A DNA stretch of 64,000 nucleotides from Streptococcus porcinus (GTDB lineage Bacteria > Bacillota > Bacilli > Lactobacillales > Streptococcaceae): assembly GCF_901542335.1 (NCBI RefSeq), contig NZ_LR594036.1:930001-994000 (forward strand), given 5' to 3'. Shown one piece after another: positions 52,291 to 63,570 of this stretch (position 1 is its first letter; every line of letters starts with the position of its first letter). A model generated the notes under the pieces. The model was not told the DNA's origin. It saw only the letters and a program-made list of their open reading frames with translations, and did no database searches. The position numbers and the translations under genes are program-made.

Positions 52291-53256
52291 CTATCCGATT
52301 AAGGATTTAAAGAATTCAATGATTTGCTGCCAGATTCCCTTACCAGTTTCAACTGCTTTTGCAGAGTCAAAATTAAGGTTTATATTTTTAAAAGTTGATC
52401 CAGATTTAGAAACAATGGAATCCTTCAATGAATTTAAAGTAGCAGTAAAGTGAGAGTTACTAATGATGCCACTGTTAGAAAGATTAACTGCAAAGTTAAC
52501 AATCAAGTTAATTTGTTCAGAGGTCATGGCATTTTTAAGACCATAATTCTTTAATGTTTCATCAACAATTTTTTGAATCTCTTCCTTAGATAAACTACTT
52601 CCACCTTTAGCTACTGCTGCTTTAATATCCGTTAAAGCAACATTTAACTTATCAGAATCATAGCCATTTTTACCAGAATTTTCAGCATTGATACCAGATA
52701 AAGTCGAAAGTTCTTGCTGGGCTAAATTTTTATTTTCTTGCGGGACCTTTGCTCCATTTTCCTCAAGAGAATAATAGATGCCTGCTAATGCAGACTCGCC
52801 CGTTACTCTGATTGGTGAGGCGATAGTGATATTTGCATGTTCAATTCCTAAGGTAACAGCTGCATTACGATACATATCTTGAGTTACCTTGGTAATGTTT
52901 TCAGGGGTAACAATGGCTACCTTTAGAATATCGTTGGAACCTAACTTTTCAATTTTAACTGATGAATACAGTTGAATACTCGAATCATCTGCAGTATTCA
53001 TAATTTTAGCATATGAAGTTGTCGTCAGTGTTTTCAGTTTCGTGTCTTTACCACTATTATAGTTTAACAATGATAAGGTTTGATCTTTTTGTGCTTGATC
53101 TAGTGAGTAACCAAGGACGTAATCAGGCTGAACATAGGCTTCATCAATAACGCCTTGAACATCATTACTAGCAGCAAAGGCCGTCGAAACCATAAAGCTA
53201 CTCGCCAATGCGAAGCCAGCCAATAAAATTTTTTTCTTAATAGTCATTATAGTCAT
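52291..53256 (-). CDS. Secreted DUF1002 protein
   Basis: The 321-residue protein starts with a signal peptide (basic KKK, hydrophobic LLAGFALASSFMVSTAFA, probable cleavage after AFA-A). The rest fits DUF1002: YVLGYSLDQAQKDQTLSLLN at the start, YSSVKIEKL, VTPENITKVTQDMYRNAAVT and GESALAGIYYSLEENG. No LPXTG anchor or repeat is present, so it is released or loosely bound. Function is unknown. The start is ATG 53256 behind AAGAGGAA (ATG 53247 is an alternative). A near-perfect 17-bp hairpin lies in its upstream region. Confidence 0.87.
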   Translation of the reverse strand: MTIMTIKKKILLAGFALASSFMVSTAFAASNDVQGVIDEAYVQPDYVLGYSLDQAQKDQTLSLLNYNSGKDTKLKTLTTTSYAKIMNTADDSSIQLYSSVKIEKLGSNDILKVAIVTPENITKVTQDMYRNAAVTLGIEHANITIASPIRVTGESALAGIYYSLEENGAKVPQENKNLAQQELSTLSGINAENSGKNGYDSDKLNVALTDIKAAVAKGGSSLSKEEIQKIVDETLKNYGLKNAMTSEQINLIVNFAVNLSNSGIISNSHFTATLNSLKDSIVSKSGSTFKNINLNFDSAKAVETGKGIWQQIIEFFKSLIG

Positions 53257-53290
53257 TTTTTCCTCTTATCCTATAGATTTAACCTTCTTC

Positions 53291-53328
53291 AATATGAGAA
53301 CAGATTTGAAAAAATCTGTCCTCATATT
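53291..53328. promoter_or_regulatory. Large inverted repeat upstream of the DUF1002 gene
   Basis: AATATGAGaACAGATTT and AAATCTGTcCTCATATT are inverted arms of 17 bases with one mismatch pair, separated by 4 bases, 35 bases ahead of the start codon. There is no T run, so it is more likely an operator or leader structure than a terminator. Confidence 0.6.
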
Positions 53329-53472
53329 ATAACATCTTCTTTTTAAAAGTTGTATTAAAAACATACTACAGACTGAAGTCAATTAAAACAATTTGGTAAC
53401 CATTTGTCAGGATACTATCTAGAAATTCTCTTAAAAAATCACTTATTTCTAGGAAGTAGAAATTAGCTTAAC

Positions 53473-53892
53473 TTACTCATGAAGCTCTAAGGGGAGGCCG
53501 TCTGGATCAAAGAAAAAAGTCATTTTCTCACCAGTATAATCATCATACCTTAGTGGCTCAACTCTAATATTTTTTGCTTTTAATTCCTTAATATAATTTT
53601 CAATGTTTTTAACTCGAAAAGCTAAATGGCGTAAGCCACAGGCTTCGCGATTATATTCTGGTTGACCAATCCGCTTTGGAGGAGCTTGATAAGCGGGATC
53701 GGAGATTGAGTTACCAAAGATTTCTAATTCAATATCTCCACACTTAAGATCAAGTTTATAATCATGCCGCTCTGATCGATGATTTTCACGAATGATTTCA
53801 AAGCCTAATTGATTAACATAAAAATCTTTTGATTTGTCATAATCAGAGACAATAATCGCGACATGATGAATTGCAGAAAGTTTCATCTTCAT
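53473..53892 (-). CDS. VOC family (glyoxalase-like) enzyme
   Basis: The 139-residue protein is one vicinal-oxygen-chelate unit pair: LSAIHHVAIIVSDYDKSKDF (metal His near residue 8), then ELEIFGNS (metal Glu), GLRHLAFRVKNIENY (His) and FFDPDGLPLELHE (Glu). All four metal ligands are present. Relatives are annotated as lactoylglutathione lyase-like (YaeR type), but the substrate is uncertain. Start ATG 53892 follows AAGGGAGA. It comes right after srtA on the same strand, with an inverted repeat between. Confidence 0.87.
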   Translation of the reverse strand: MKMKLSAIHHVAIIVSDYDKSKDFYVNQLGFEIIRENHRSERHDYKLDLKCGDIELEIFGNSISDPAYQAPPKRIGQPEYNREACGLRHLAFRVKNIENYIKELKAKNIRVEPLRYDDYTGEKMTFFFDPDGLPLELHE

Positions 53893-53909
53893 TCTCCCTT
53901 CTTAATAAG

Positions 53910-53935
53910 AGAACAGGGATTTTATGCCCTGTTCT
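53910..53935. terminator. Hairpin between srtA and the VOC gene
   Basis: AGAACAGGG and CCCTGTTCT form a perfect 9-bp stem. The T run is short on either strand, so termination may be partial and allow read-through from srtA. Confidence 0.55.
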
Positions 53936-53941
53936 TTCACT

Positions 53942-54700
53942 CTATTCAATTGCAACTTGGTTATAGGAATGATTAAAGGCCTTCATAACAGAGTCGGGAG
54001 CTCCTTTATAAGACATTTCTTTTTTTAATATCCCCTTAACACAGATTCTTTGTGTAGCCTCTGCATCGGTACAAGTAATAAGAGTAATTTCCTTTGTACC
54101 AGGAGTATTATTTAAAACATCAATACGATTTGGGGCAACGGTTTGTACAGATACGATATCATACTGATAAATATTTTCCTTATCTGTTACGTAAATGGGC
54201 ATCCCCACCTTCGCTCGTTCTAGAGGTGAGAATAACATGTGAGAGGAACCAGCCATACCAAAAATATGGTGACTAGCTAATGAGTAGTTGTTTTCTCCCC
54301 CCATAACTTGTTCTTCTTTCATGGTTCCTGCACCATAAATTAGTTCTGTATTGCCTAATCCTTTGAATATAGGTAAATTGATATTCACATCAGGTATTGC
54401 AATACCTCCAATTACAGGAAGCTTTTGTGCTGCCATTTGAGCCTGTAAAACAGTATCTGTTGAAACTGCTTTGACAGAGTCGAAGTCAAATGTGCTCTCA
54501 GCCTGCTGATTTTTTTTAATGGTCTGTTTAGAGACATGTTGAACTTGGTATTTATTTGAATTCCAAGCAATAATAGTATTGCGGATAGTCTTGTTAAAAA
54601 GTAACCCCAAACCAAGGATTAAAAGAAAAGTGGCAACTAAAGTACGGAACTTTGACGATACACTTTTCTTCCTCTCTCTTCTTGTTCTTCTTCTTGTCAT
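53942..54700 (-). CDS. srtA: Sortase A (class A)
   Basis: The 252-residue transpeptidase joins LPXTG surface proteins to the cell wall. It has a basic N-terminus (RRRTRRERKK), one membrane anchor (about 17-36) and the sortase barrel. The catalytic His is in SLASHHIFG, Cys in LITCTDAE and Arg in ATQRICVKG. It is placed two bases after gyrA on the same strand, the conserved streptococcal order, and is probably cotranscribed. Substrates are not encoded in this window. Confidence 0.97.
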   Translation of the reverse strand: MTRRRTRRERKKSVSSKFRTLVATFLLILGLGLLFNKTIRNTIIAWNSNKYQVQHVSKQTIKKNQQAESTFDFDSVKAVSTDTVLQAQMAAQKLPVIGGIAIPDVNINLPIFKGLGNTELIYGAGTMKEEQVMGGENNYSLASHHIFGMAGSSHMLFSPLERAKVGMPIYVTDKENIYQYDIVSVQTVAPNRIDVLNNTPGTKEITLITCTDAEATQRICVKGILKKEMSYKGAPDSVMKAFNHSYNQVAIE

Positions 54701-54702
54701 TC

Positions 54703-57213
54703 TTAATCCTCACTTTTATCTATTGAAGTAGGGGTTATCTCTTGACTAGGTGCTACGTCTGAGGTTGATAATTCAGATAAATCTTTTTCGACTTCAGGAT
54801 CTACCAAGGCAAAGGTAACAATTTTTGAGTCTTGATCTAATCGCATGACCTTAACCCCCATTGTAGATCTACCAGTTTGAGAAACATCAGCTATGCTAGT
54901 TCTTATAATGACACCTTTGTTCGTTATAATCATAATATCCTCATGACCTGTAACAGTCACTAAACCTGCTAATTGACCATTCTTGGCGGTAATATTAGCA
55001 GTTTTGATGCCCTTACCTCCGCGGCCTTTTGTTGGGTATTCTGTGGCTAGCGTACGCTTACCATAGCCTTTTTCAGTAATGATAAGCACTTCTTGGTTGT
55101 CGCTAATCCTTGAAGCACCAACAACTAAATCATCCTCACGAAGCTTAACGCCACGAACACCCGTCGCTGAGCGCCCCATATTGCGAATACTTCCTTCTTC
55201 AAATCTAACTGAATAGCCTGATTTTGTTCCGATAATGATATCTTCTGTACCATCAGTTAGCAAGACGTTAATTAACTCGTCACCGTCCTTAAGATTTAAA
55301 GCACGCAAACCATTTTGTCTAATATTGCCAAATTCTGAAGCATTTGTTCTTTTAACCAATCCCTGACGAGTAGTAAAGAAGAAAAATTTATTATCAATGT
55401 CTTCTTTACGCGCGTTAATGATAGTTTGTATCGTTTCTTCTTCATCTAATTTTAAAAGATTAACAATTGGTAGACCTTTAGCTGTCCTTCCGTATTCTGG
55501 AATCTCATAAGCTTTTAGTCTATAGACACGCCCTTTATTGGTAAAAAAGAGGAGTGTATCATGTGTACTTGTTGAAACTAACTCTTTAACGAAATCATCA
55601 TCATTGACACCAGTGCCTTGAACTCCCCGGCCTCCACGTTTTTGAGAACGAAACTCATCTTGAGCCAAACGTTTGATATATCCTTTATTTGATAAGGTAA
55701 TCAAAACATCTTCTACTTCAATAAGGTCTTCATCTTCAAGTGACAATACTTCACCAACCATTAACTCTGTACGACGAGGGTCAGCGTATTTGCGTTTAAT
55801 CTCATCCATTTCTTGAATGATGATAGCACTAATTCGGTCTGGTTTAGCCAAAATATCAGCTAAATCAGCTATTAAAGCAATTAAATCATCATATTCTGAT
55901 TGAATTTTATCTCTTTCCAATCCTGTCAAGCGACGCAAACGCATATCCAAAATCGCCTGGCTTTGCCGTTCAGATAGTTGGAAGCGGCTCATCAACTCAG
56001 CTTGTGCAATAACATCTGTTTGGCTATTTCGAATAATTGCAATAACTTCATCAAGATGATCCAAGGCGATCAATAAACCTTCTAAAATATGCGCCCGTGC
56101 TTCTGCTTTTTCTTTATCAAAACGAGTTCGGCGAGTAATAACTTCTTTTTGGTGACTAATATAATTATCAATAATTTGTCTAAGAGTTAAGATTTTTGGT
56201 ACACCGTTCTCAATAGCTAGCATATTAAAACTAAAATTAGTTTGTAGGCTTGTTAGTTTAAACAAATTGTTTAGGATAACATTAGCTGATGCATCGCGTT
56301 TAACTTCAATAACGAAGCGAACCCCTTCACGGCTGGATTCGTCACGGACTGCAGTAATTCCCTCAATCCGTTTTTCTTGAGCTAGGCGGACAATATGCTC
56401 ATGAACTTTAGTTTTGTTAACACCATAAGGAAATTCAGTGACAACGATTCGCTCACGACCTGTCTTGGTTATCTCAATTTCTGTCCGTGAGCGTAAGACA
56501 ATGGAGCCTTTACCGGTATCATAAGCACGATGAATACCTGAACGTCCCATAACCATGGCCCCGGTTGGAAAATCTGGTCCCGGAATCACTTCCATTAAGT
56601 CTCTAGTTGTACATTCAGGATGCTCCATTACCATTTTGACAGCATCAATTGATTCTCCTAAATTATGAGGGGGAATATTAGTAGCCATCCCGACTGCAAT
56701 ACCAGTAGCACCATTTACCAACAAATTGGGAAATCGGGCTGGTAAAACGAGTGGTTCACGTTCACTTCCATCGTAGTTGTCTTGAAAATCAACAGTATTT
56801 TTATTAATATCCTTTAGAAGTTCTAGTGCTATTTTGCTCATTCGAGCTTCGGTATAACGCTGGGCTGCAGCACCATCTCCATCCATAGAACCAAAGTTTC
56901 CGTGACCATCTACTAGCATGTGACGATATGACCACCACTGTGCCATCCGAACCATAGCCTCGTAAATTGAAGAATCTCCGTGGGGATGATATTTACCCAT
57001 AACGTCACCTGTGATACGGGCAGATTTTTTATGCGGTTTATCTGGGGTAACTCCTAGTTCATTCATGCCATAAAGAATGCGACGATGGACAGGTTTTAAA
57101 CCATCACGAACATCTGGCAAGGCTCTAGCCACGATAACACTCATAGCATAGTCAATGAAACTTGTTTTCATTTCACTTGTCAGGTTGACGTCAATTAGAT
57201 TTTTATCTTGCAT
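54703..57213 (-). CDS. gyrA: DNA gyrase subunit A
   Basis: The 836-residue subunit cuts and rejoins DNA during negative supercoiling with GyrB. The catalytic Tyr is in [11 protein letters not shown] (about 118), the quinolone region reads [12 protein letters not shown] (Ser and Glu present, the quinolone-sensitive residues), and the GyrA box appears as [11 protein letters not shown]. The C-terminal beta-pinwheel has six repeats, ending in an acidic Ser/Thr-rich tail. Start is ATG 57213 behind AAGGAGCA... read on the minus strand. It is divergent from ldh and followed by srtA. Confidence 0.98.
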   Translation of the reverse strand: MQDKNLIDVNLTSEMKTSFIDYAMSVIVARALPDVRDGLKPVHRRILYGMNELGVTPDKPHKKSARITGDVMGKYHPHGDSSIYEAMVRMAQWWSYRHMLVDGHGNFGSMDGDGAAAQRYTEARMSKIALELLKDINKNTVDFQDNYDGSEREPLVLPARFPNLLVNGATGIAVGMATNIPPHNLGESIDAVKMVMEHPECTTRDLMEVIPGPDFPTGAMVMGRSGIHRAYDTGKGSIVLRSRTEIEITKTGRERIVVTEFPYGVNKTKVHEHIVRLAQEKRIEGITAVRDESSREGVRFVIEVKRDASANVILNNLFKLTSLQTNFSFNMLAIENGVPKILTLRQIIDNYISHQKEVITRRTRFDKEKAEARAHILEGLLIALDHLDEVIAIIRNSQTDVIAQAELMSRFQLSERQSQAILDMRLRRLTGLERDKIQSEYDDLIALIADLADILAKPDRISAIIIQEMDEIKRKYADPRRTELMVGEVLSLEDEDLIEVEDVLITLSNKGYIKRLAQDEFRSQKRGGRGVQGTGVNDDDFVKELVSTSTHDTLLFFTNKGRVYRLKAYEIPEYGRTAKGLPIVNLLKLDEEETIQTIINARKEDIDNKFFFFTTRQGLVKRTNASEFGNIRQNGLRALNLKDGDELINVLLTDGTEDIIIGTKSGYSVRFEEGSIRNMGRSATGVRGVKLREDDLVVGASRISDNQEVLIITEKGYGKRTLATEYPTKGRGGKGIKTANITAKNGQLAGLVTVTGHEDIMIITNKGVIIRTSIADVSQTGRSTMGVKVMRLDQDSKIVTFALVDPEVEKDLSELSTSDVAPSQEITPTSIDKSED

Positions 57214-57326
57214 TTAAGGAATGCTCCTTTTCTAGTCAAACTCTATAACATTATATCATAAAATCCTTATTTTTTCACTTTGGAACCGCTATCAGAAAAC
57301 TATTTTCATTTTTTTCTCTGATTTGA

Positions 57327-57355
57327 GTGACAAAGTATTCACAAAGTGCTAAAAT
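57327..57355 (+). promoter_or_regulatory. Promoter of ldh with a TTGTGAA half-box
   Basis: GTGACA (57327-57332) and TAAAAT (57350-57355) are 17 bases apart. TTCACAAA at 57338-57345, inside the spacer, is a half-site of the Rex consensus TTGTGAAWWWWTTCACAA; the second half is poor. Confidence 0.6.
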
Positions 57356-57357
57356 GA

Positions 57358-58392
<1,035 letters not shown>

Positions 58393-58403
58393 ATTCTAAA
58401 AGC

Positions 58404-58434
58404 CAAAAGAGACCTTGATAGGTCTCTTTTTTAG
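58404..58434. terminator. Bidirectional terminator between ldh and the RibD-type gene
   Basis: AAAAGAGACC pairs with GGTCTCTTTTTT around a 6-base loop. It overlaps the end of the convergent gene. Confidence 0.9.
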
Positions 58435-58964
58435 GGTCTTTTCTGATAGCGAAGCATGGCAATCCCATCTGTAACAGTTGATTCAATCAGTTGCAATTTA
58501 TGCTCTATACTATACCCTTTAAACAAAGGTCTCCCTTGACCTAAAATGGTTGGGATAATTCCAATGATATACTGATCAATCAGCTCAGTAGCAAGCACAG
58601 AATGCACCAAATCTGCTCCTCCAAATAACCAAATCGGCCCACCCTCTTCTTGCTTGAGTTCTTTAAGGGTAGCTACTATATCCTTAGAAAAGTAAAGGTT
58701 GGGGTAATCTGAGTGTAAGTCCTGATGGCTAGCAACATAAAACCTTTTCTTATGATAGCCTTGTATCTGCTCGATAGGACAATCATCTAATGATTTTCGC
58801 CCCATAACGACAATATCGCACGAAGCGAAAAAGGCATCATTATCAAATTGTAAAGCAGAATCATAAGCTGTTGTTCCATGTCCTTCGATCCAATCATAAG
58901 AACCATCTGTTCGGGCAATAAAGCCATCTAAACTCATAGCGATATTTAGAATTAAGGGTCTCAT
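58431..58964 (-). CDS. RibD C-terminal / dihydrofolate-reductase-like protein
   Basis: The 177-residue protein has the DHFR-like fold of the RibD C-terminal family: NIAMSLDGFIARTDGSYDWI at the start, DIVVMGRKSLDD, then GGPIWLFGGADLVHSVLATELIDQ in parts, and ILGQGRPLF. These small proteins bind NADPH; many are of unknown substrate and are not the folate enzyme. Start ATG 58964 follows AGGAGGAA. It converges with ldh and is followed, on its upstream side, by the nox terminator. Confidence 0.85.
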   Translation of the reverse strand: MRPLILNIAMSLDGFIARTDGSYDWIEGHGTTAYDSALQFDNDAFFASCDIVVMGRKSLDDCPIEQIQGYHKKRFYVASHQDLHSDYPNLYFSKDIVATLKELKQEEGGPIWLFGGADLVHSVLATELIDQYIIGIIPTILGQGRPLFKGYSIEHKLQLIESTVTDGIAMLRYQKRP

Positions 58965-58976
58965 CTTTCCTCCTAA

Positions 58977-59008
58977 AAAAGTGTCCCTTCAGTGGGGACA
59001 CTTTATCA
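58977..59008 (-). terminator. Terminator of nox
   Basis: AAAGTGTCCC and GGGACACTTT form a perfect stem; on the minus strand TTTTTAGG follows. Confidence 0.88.
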
Positions 59009-59026
59009 TGTCATATTTGACCTATT

Positions 59027-60394
59027 TTATTCTGCTCCTAAAGCAGACATTGTGATGTAATTATATGGTTTATTGAAGTGAGGTAAGAAGAAAATATCCA
59101 TTAGAGATAATTTTTCAATAGTTACCTTTTCTTGGATAGCTAATGAGAACATGTGAATTCCCATTGAGATGTCTTCTTTTGAAACCATTTGACAGCCTAA
59201 GACAACACGACTGTCTCTATCGTAAACGATTTTGATTGCCACTTCATGATTTCCATGTTTGATAAATTCTGGTTTTTGTAAATCATTGTAGCTAGCTTCC
59301 AAGGCATTATAACCAGCTTCTTTTGCCTTTTCTAGGGTTAAACCAGTTGAAACCATGTTTAGGCCGTAAATTGAAATACCGTTTGATCCTTGAACACCTG
59401 CTCCTTCCAGTTCATGTCCACAAGCATTATGAGCAGCAACTATTCCTGTCCGTACAGCATTTGATGCTAAGGCAATGTAGTTAATATCATCTCGTGCGTT
59501 ATCATAAATAGTTGCACAATCTCCAATAGCATAGACATCTTTCATGCTTGTTTCTTGTTTTTTATCAACAATCCACGCTCCATTACGGAAGGTATCTAAT
59601 TGACCACGTCCTAGATCAGTATTTGGACGGAAACCAACTGCCATGATAACCATGTCAACGTCAAAGCTGTCTTTATCAGTGACAAGTCGTTCTACTTTTC
59701 CATCTCCTTCAACTGCCTGAACAGCTTGTCCGAAAGCTAATTGAATGCCATGCTCTTCAAGGTTTTTACTCATTAAATCAGTGAAATCACGATCGTAGTA
59801 ACCACCCATACATGTTTCAGCAATATCAACAAGAATTACTTCTTTTCCTTTTCGTTGGAAAGCCTCTGCCAGTTCAACACCAATGTAACCTGCCCCAACA
59901 ACTGCTACTCGATTAATTCCTGGTTTCTCTAACTTTTCAATAACATCAGATGAATTTTGGTAAAGTTTAACAAATTGTAAGTTTTCTAAAGTTGCTTTAA
60001 ACTCTCTTGACCCTTCAACGATTTCGACACCTTTAATAGGCGGTATAATTGGTTGTGATCCGGTTGCAAGAATTAATTTGTCATAGCTTTCAACATGTTC
60101 TTGACCTTCCACTAGTGCTGTTACTTCTTTTTTGTCATAGTCAATGTTTAAAACAGGCGATTCCATATAAACTTTAGCACCCATGGATTCTAACTGTTCT
60201 TTATTAGAATAAAAGAGACCTTCTGGGCCATCAATTTGCTCACCAATCCATAAAGCCATTCCACATCCAAGGAATGAAATGTTTGAATTCTGATCAAAAG
60301 TGACAATCTCATTTTCTAATCCATAGTTGGAGAGCATGGTTTTAATTGCAGCTGTGCCCGCATGATTTGTTCCAACAACAACGATTTTACTCAT
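59027..60394 (-). CDS. nox: NADH oxidase, water-forming
   Basis: The 455-residue flavoprotein reduces O2 to water with NADH and so renews NAD. FAD-binding [10 protein letters not shown] is at the start, the redox-active single Cys is in FLGCGMALW (about 44), the NAD motif [15 protein letters not shown] is at about 165-180, and [12 protein letters not shown] binds FAD. These match streptococcal Nox-2. ATG 60394 follows GAGGAAC. A TTGTGAAA box lies in the leader and others lie upstream of the promoter, suggesting NADH/NAD control by Rex. Confidence 0.96.
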   Translation of the reverse strand: MSKIVVVGTNHAGTAAIKTMLSNYGLENEIVTFDQNSNISFLGCGMALWIGEQIDGPEGLFYSNKEQLESMGAKVYMESPVLNIDYDKKEVTALVEGQEHVESYDKLILATGSQPIIPPIKGVEIVEGSREFKATLENLQFVKLYQNSSDVIEKLEKPGINRVAVVGAGYIGVELAEAFQRKGKEVILVDIAETCMGGYYDRDFTDLMSKNLEEHGIQLAFGQAVQAVEGDGKVERLVTDKDSFDVDMVIMAVGFRPNTDLGRGQLDTFRNGAWIVDKKQETSMKDVYAIGDCATIYDNARDDINYIALASNAVRTGIVAAHNACGHELEGAGVQGSNGISIYGLNMVSTGLTLEKAKEAGYNALEASYNDLQKPEFIKHGNHEVAIKIVYDRDSRVVLGCQMVSKEDISMGIHMFSLAIQEKVTIEKLSLMDIFFLPHFNKPYNYITMSALGAE

Positions 60395-60410
60395 ATATAT
60401 TTGTTCCTCA

Positions 60411-60627
60411 TTTCACAATATTTTCTGTTAGGTCTACATTATAGCACAGCAAAAAATTGCTTACAAAGAATTTGCTTACAGATTGTTAGCTTATTCACAA
60501 AAATAAAATTATCTAAAAATACTAATATACGGCCTTTTCTAGAGGTATAAAAATTTTATCTGTAAAAAAACTGGCTATGTTTGTGAAATAACAAACATTT
60601 GCATCGATTATTGTATTTTTTTGTGAA
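60411..60627. promoter_or_regulatory. Four TTGTGAA boxes around the nox promoter (possible Rex sites)
   Basis: TTGTGAAA or its complement occurs at 60411-60418 (between -10 and start), 60494-60501, 60581-60588 and 60621-60628. The third lies in GTTTGTGAAATAACAAAC, an inverted repeat (60579-60596). The Rex consensus is TTGTGAAWWWWTTCACAA; none of the four is a full site. The gap 60,395-60,699 holds this, the promoter and a terminator, but no gene. Confidence 0.45.
60438..60466 (-). promoter_or_regulatory. Promoter of nox
   Basis: On the minus strand TTGTAA (60466-60461) and TATAAT (60443-60438) are exactly 17 bases apart, about 45 bases ahead of the nox start. Confidence 0.82.
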
Positions 60628-60655
60628 AAACCGAACAGATTACATTTATATAAAA

Positions 60656-60684
60656 AACACTTCTGATCTTTTTCAGAAGTGTTA
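60656..60684 (-). terminator. Terminator of the lysozyme-like gene operon
   Basis: AACACTTCTGA and TCAGAAGTGTT form an 11-bp stem with a 6-base loop, followed on the minus strand by TTTTTATA. It ends the sua5-glyA-ndpA operon. Confidence 0.9.
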
Positions 60685-60699
60685 CGTCTTTTAACCTAA

Positions 60700-61302
60700 T
60701 TAAAACTTTGAAAAGAATTTAATGAGGTATAAATTAAAGTGTACCTCACGGGAATAGTAGAAATTTCCCCCATTTTTATATAACTGACCACCTGAAATAA
60801 TAGCTAAGGGATGATAATAGATGTATGTTTCCCCGGTGGTGTTACCAAGGCTAGGTGCAACGACCTCTCTTGAATATTTTTTAGCCAAAGCCAAAGAGTT
60901 TTCACCACCATTTTGAGCAACATAATGGATATAATTTGACCCAAAGTTATATGCTTGAATAGCAGTCCATGAGTCTACTCCTGCTTCTTCAGCTAGTTGC
61001 AAATTCTCTGATAAGAGTTTAATACCATGTTTAATTGACACTTGACTATCTGTTATAGAATTAGTCATTCCACTACTACTTTCACTTGATTGCATAACAT
61101 CGGCTGATCCACCTTTAGTTTCAGTATAAATCATGGCAAGAATTAAATTAAGATTCGTGTCGGTATCATGTTCAGCTAACGTTTTTTCGACCATGGGTTT
61201 ATAGCGCATGACATTTTTTACATTCTGATGAGTAACATAAAGCTGAAAAATACAAAAAATCAGAAAGACTAAGAAAATGACGCGCTTTAAAAATTTCAAC
61301 AT
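60700..61302 (-). CDS. Lysozyme-like exported protein (PvaA type)
   Basis: The 200-residue protein has an N-terminal anchor or signal (about 4-25, FLKRVIFLVFLIFCIFQLYV) and a lysozyme-like domain: LNLILAMIYTETKGGSADVMQSSES (Glu likely catalytic) and WTAIQAYNFGSNYIHYVAQNGG in parts. It resembles the pneumococcal vaccine antigen A / bacteriophage-lysozyme-like family, muramidase-like enzymes of the surface. It starts directly after the ndpA stop, so the two are one operon. The activity on peptidoglycan is expected from the family, not shown. Confidence 0.87.
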   Translation of the reverse strand: MLKFLKRVIFLVFLIFCIFQLYVTHQNVKNVMRYKPMVEKTLAEHDTDTNLNLILAMIYTETKGGSADVMQSSESSSGMTNSITDSQVSIKHGIKLLSENLQLAEEAGVDSWTAIQAYNFGSNYIHYVAQNGGENSLALAKKYSREVVAPSLGNTTGETYIYYHPLAIISGGQLYKNGGNFYYSREVHFNLYLIKFFSKF

Positions 61303-62280
61303 TTATTTATTTTTGATATCCTCTATATTTTTAATAAGTATTGAATAGGTTCCATCATCATTCATGATAAATTCAACCGAATCAGCATCTTGATAAATTG
61401 CATTCGGAACTGTTAATTCAATACCATTAGACAATGATAATTTTTGACTCTCCAACTTTTTAAGTTGTCGTGTATGGTCAATATCGCTGATTTTAATTGG
61501 TTCTGGTATAGTCTCTTTCACCTGGTCCACAAATGTTAAACGTGCTGTCAGATTATTATCAAATAATTGGTCAGCTAACTTTTCAGGGGACAGGTGATCA
61601 CCATTTTCAAGATTTTTTGAAATAGCCGACTTCATCTTTGATTGAAAAGCAAAGTCATCTTGATTGAAGTTTTCAGCTATTTTTTGTGCGGTTTGTTCAA
61701 TAGTCTTAATTGATTTTTTAACAGACTGCTCTGGTTGAACTTTTAATAAGGTTTCCGAAAAATAATTTGAAAAACTACCATTGTGCTTGATTCTTTTCTC
61801 AATTAGATAATAATCATTGCTTTCAAGGTTGATAACTAGGGCTTCATCGGGTGTTTGTGTTGCGCTGGGTAAATTATTTTGGGTAATACTTAAGGGATTT
61901 TCTTCCGAAATATTAGTATGAGCAAAAGATTCTCTAAGAGTAATTCTTAGAAAGGCAAAATAGACCTGTCCGTCTTTCTCAAACCTGATAAAAACTAAAT
62001 CATTGGTTTTTTGGTTTTCCGAGATAACAAATGCTTCTTTCCAAGCTTGAGCAACGGCTTTACTGCTACTTACAAAATCATCACTTATTAATTGACGAAA
62101 AGTGTTCTCATGATTCATACGACCTCTTTTAGCTTCATCGGAGAAAACTTTTTCCAACTTTTTGCGGAAATAATCATCAATACGTGGCGTAATACTCAAC
62201 TCGTTATCATTAAAGAATAAGTTTGTATCATTTGGTGAAAATTGATGAATAACTAATTTACGTATATAAATATCTAACAT
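61303..62280 (-). CDS. Nucleoid-associated protein NdpA (37-kDa type)
   Basis: The 325-residue protein fits the NA37/NdpA family: LDIYIRKLVIHQFSPNDTNL at the start, FIRFEKDGQVYFAFLRI (about 105-121), NHEN and a long C-terminal part with KKLESQKLSLSNGIELTVP. Family members bind double-stranded DNA in the nucleoid; the function in streptococci is not known. It starts 4 bases after the glyA stop, and the lysozyme-like gene follows without gap. Confidence 0.83.
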   Translation of the reverse strand: MLDIYIRKLVIHQFSPNDTNLFFNDNELSITPRIDDYFRKKLEKVFSDEAKRGRMNHENTFRQLISDDFVSSSKAVAQAWKEAFVISENQKTNDLVFIRFEKDGQVYFAFLRITLRESFAHTNISEENPLSITQNNLPSATQTPDEALVINLESNDYYLIEKRIKHNGSFSNYFSETLLKVQPEQSVKKSIKTIEQTAQKIAENFNQDDFAFQSKMKSAISKNLENGDHLSPEKLADQLFDNNLTARLTFVDQVKETIPEPIKISDIDHTRQLKKLESQKLSLSNGIELTVPNAIYQDADSVEFIMNDDGTYSILIKNIEDIKNK

Positions 62281-62284
62281 CTTA

Positions 62285-63541
62285 TCAATTACTATATAAT
62301 GGGAAGCGATTAGTGATAGAACGAACTTCTTGTCGAACCTCGTCTAAAACGGTTTGATCCTGATGATTAACAAGTGCTTTTATGATTAAGTGAGCAATAG
62401 CTTTGCTTTCTTCAACCCCCATTCCTCGACTTGTAATGGCAGCGCAGCCAATACGGATACCAGAGGTTTTAAAGGGTGACAAAGTTTCAAAAGGAATGGA
62501 ATTTTTATTTAGAGTGATATGGACATCATCTAAAAGATTTTGCGCCACTTTACCACTTTCGATGACTTTTGTTACATCTACTAAGAAAACATGATTATCT
62601 GTACCGCCTGAAATAAGGCGGAAGCGTTCATCTTCAGCAAAAACTTGTGCCATTGCCGACGTGTTTGCAATAACATTTTTAGCATAGTCCGTAAAAGCTG
62701 GATCTAAAGCTTCTTTAAAAGATACAGCTTTTGCAGCTATAACATGCTCAAGCGGACCGCCTTGTAAGCCAGGAAAGACAGCAGAATTAATTTTCTTAGC
62801 AAGGTTTTCATTATTAGTTAAAATCAAACCACCACGTGGCCCCCGCAAGGTTTTATGAGTAGTGGATGTTGTCACATCAGCAAAAGGTACTGGATTTGGA
62901 TGAAGACCGGTTGCCACTAAGCCTGCAATATGAGCCATGTCGACCATCAAATAGGCACCAACTTCGTCAGCGATTTGACGGAATTTTTCAAAATCAATGA
63001 TTCTAGAATATGCTGATGCTCCTGCTACAATTAGCTTGGGTTGCACTTCTTTGGCTTGTTCTAAAATAGCGTCATAATCAAGCATTTCTGTTTTAGGATC
63101 AACGGAATAACCGACAAAGTGATACGTTTTCCCCGAAAAGTTGACTGGTGAGCCATGCGTTAAATGACCACCGGCAGCCAAATCCATACCTAGCACCGTA
63201 TCTCCTGCCTCAATTAAAGCCATGTAAGCTGCTGCGTTAGCTTGACTACCTGAATGGGCTTGAACGTTTGCAAATTTAGCACCAAAGAGTTTTTTTGCAC
63301 GTTCAATGGCTAAATTTTCAACGATATCAACGCATTCTGTACCTCCATAATAACGTTTATCAGGATAGCCTTCAGCATATTTATTTGTTAAGAGGGAACC
63401 TTGTGCTTTCATTACGGCCTTAGAGACAATATTCTCCGAAGCAATTAATTCAATATTGTGCTCTTGCCTTTCTTCCTCAGCATGAATGGCTTCCCATAAT
63501 TCTGGATCAAACGCTTCATAATTATCCTTATCAAAAATCAT
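62285..63541 (-). CDS. glyA: Serine hydroxymethyltransferase
   Basis: The 418-residue PLP enzyme converts serine and tetrahydrofolate to glycine and methylene-tetrahydrofolate, which trmFO also uses. The PLP-Lys is in [15 protein letters not shown] (about 229), with [26 protein letters not shown] and [10 protein letters not shown] in the expected order. Start ATG 63541 follows AAGGAGAAAA. Length is normal. It is the second gene of a sua5-glyA-ndpA-lysozyme-like operon on the minus strand. Confidence 0.98.
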   Translation of the reverse strand: MIFDKDNYEAFDPELWEAIHAEEERQEHNIELIASENIVSKAVMKAQGSLLTNKYAEGYPDKRYYGGTECVDIVENLAIERAKKLFGAKFANVQAHSGSQANAAAYMALIEAGDTVLGMDLAAGGHLTHGSPVNFSGKTYHFVGYSVDPKTEMLDYDAILEQAKEVQPKLIVAGASAYSRIIDFEKFRQIADEVGAYLMVDMAHIAGLVATGLHPNPVPFADVTTSTTHKTLRGPRGGLILTNNENLAKKINSAVFPGLQGGPLEHVIAAKAVSFKEALDPAFTDYAKNVIANTSAMAQVFAEDERFRLISGGTDNHVFLVDVTKVIESGKVAQNLLDDVHITLNKNSIPFETLSPFKTSGIRIGCAAITSRGMGVEESKAIAHLIIKALVNHQDQTVLDEVRQEVRSITNRFPLYSN

Positions 63542-63570
63542 TTTTTCTCCTTATTTTAAATCTGAATTTA

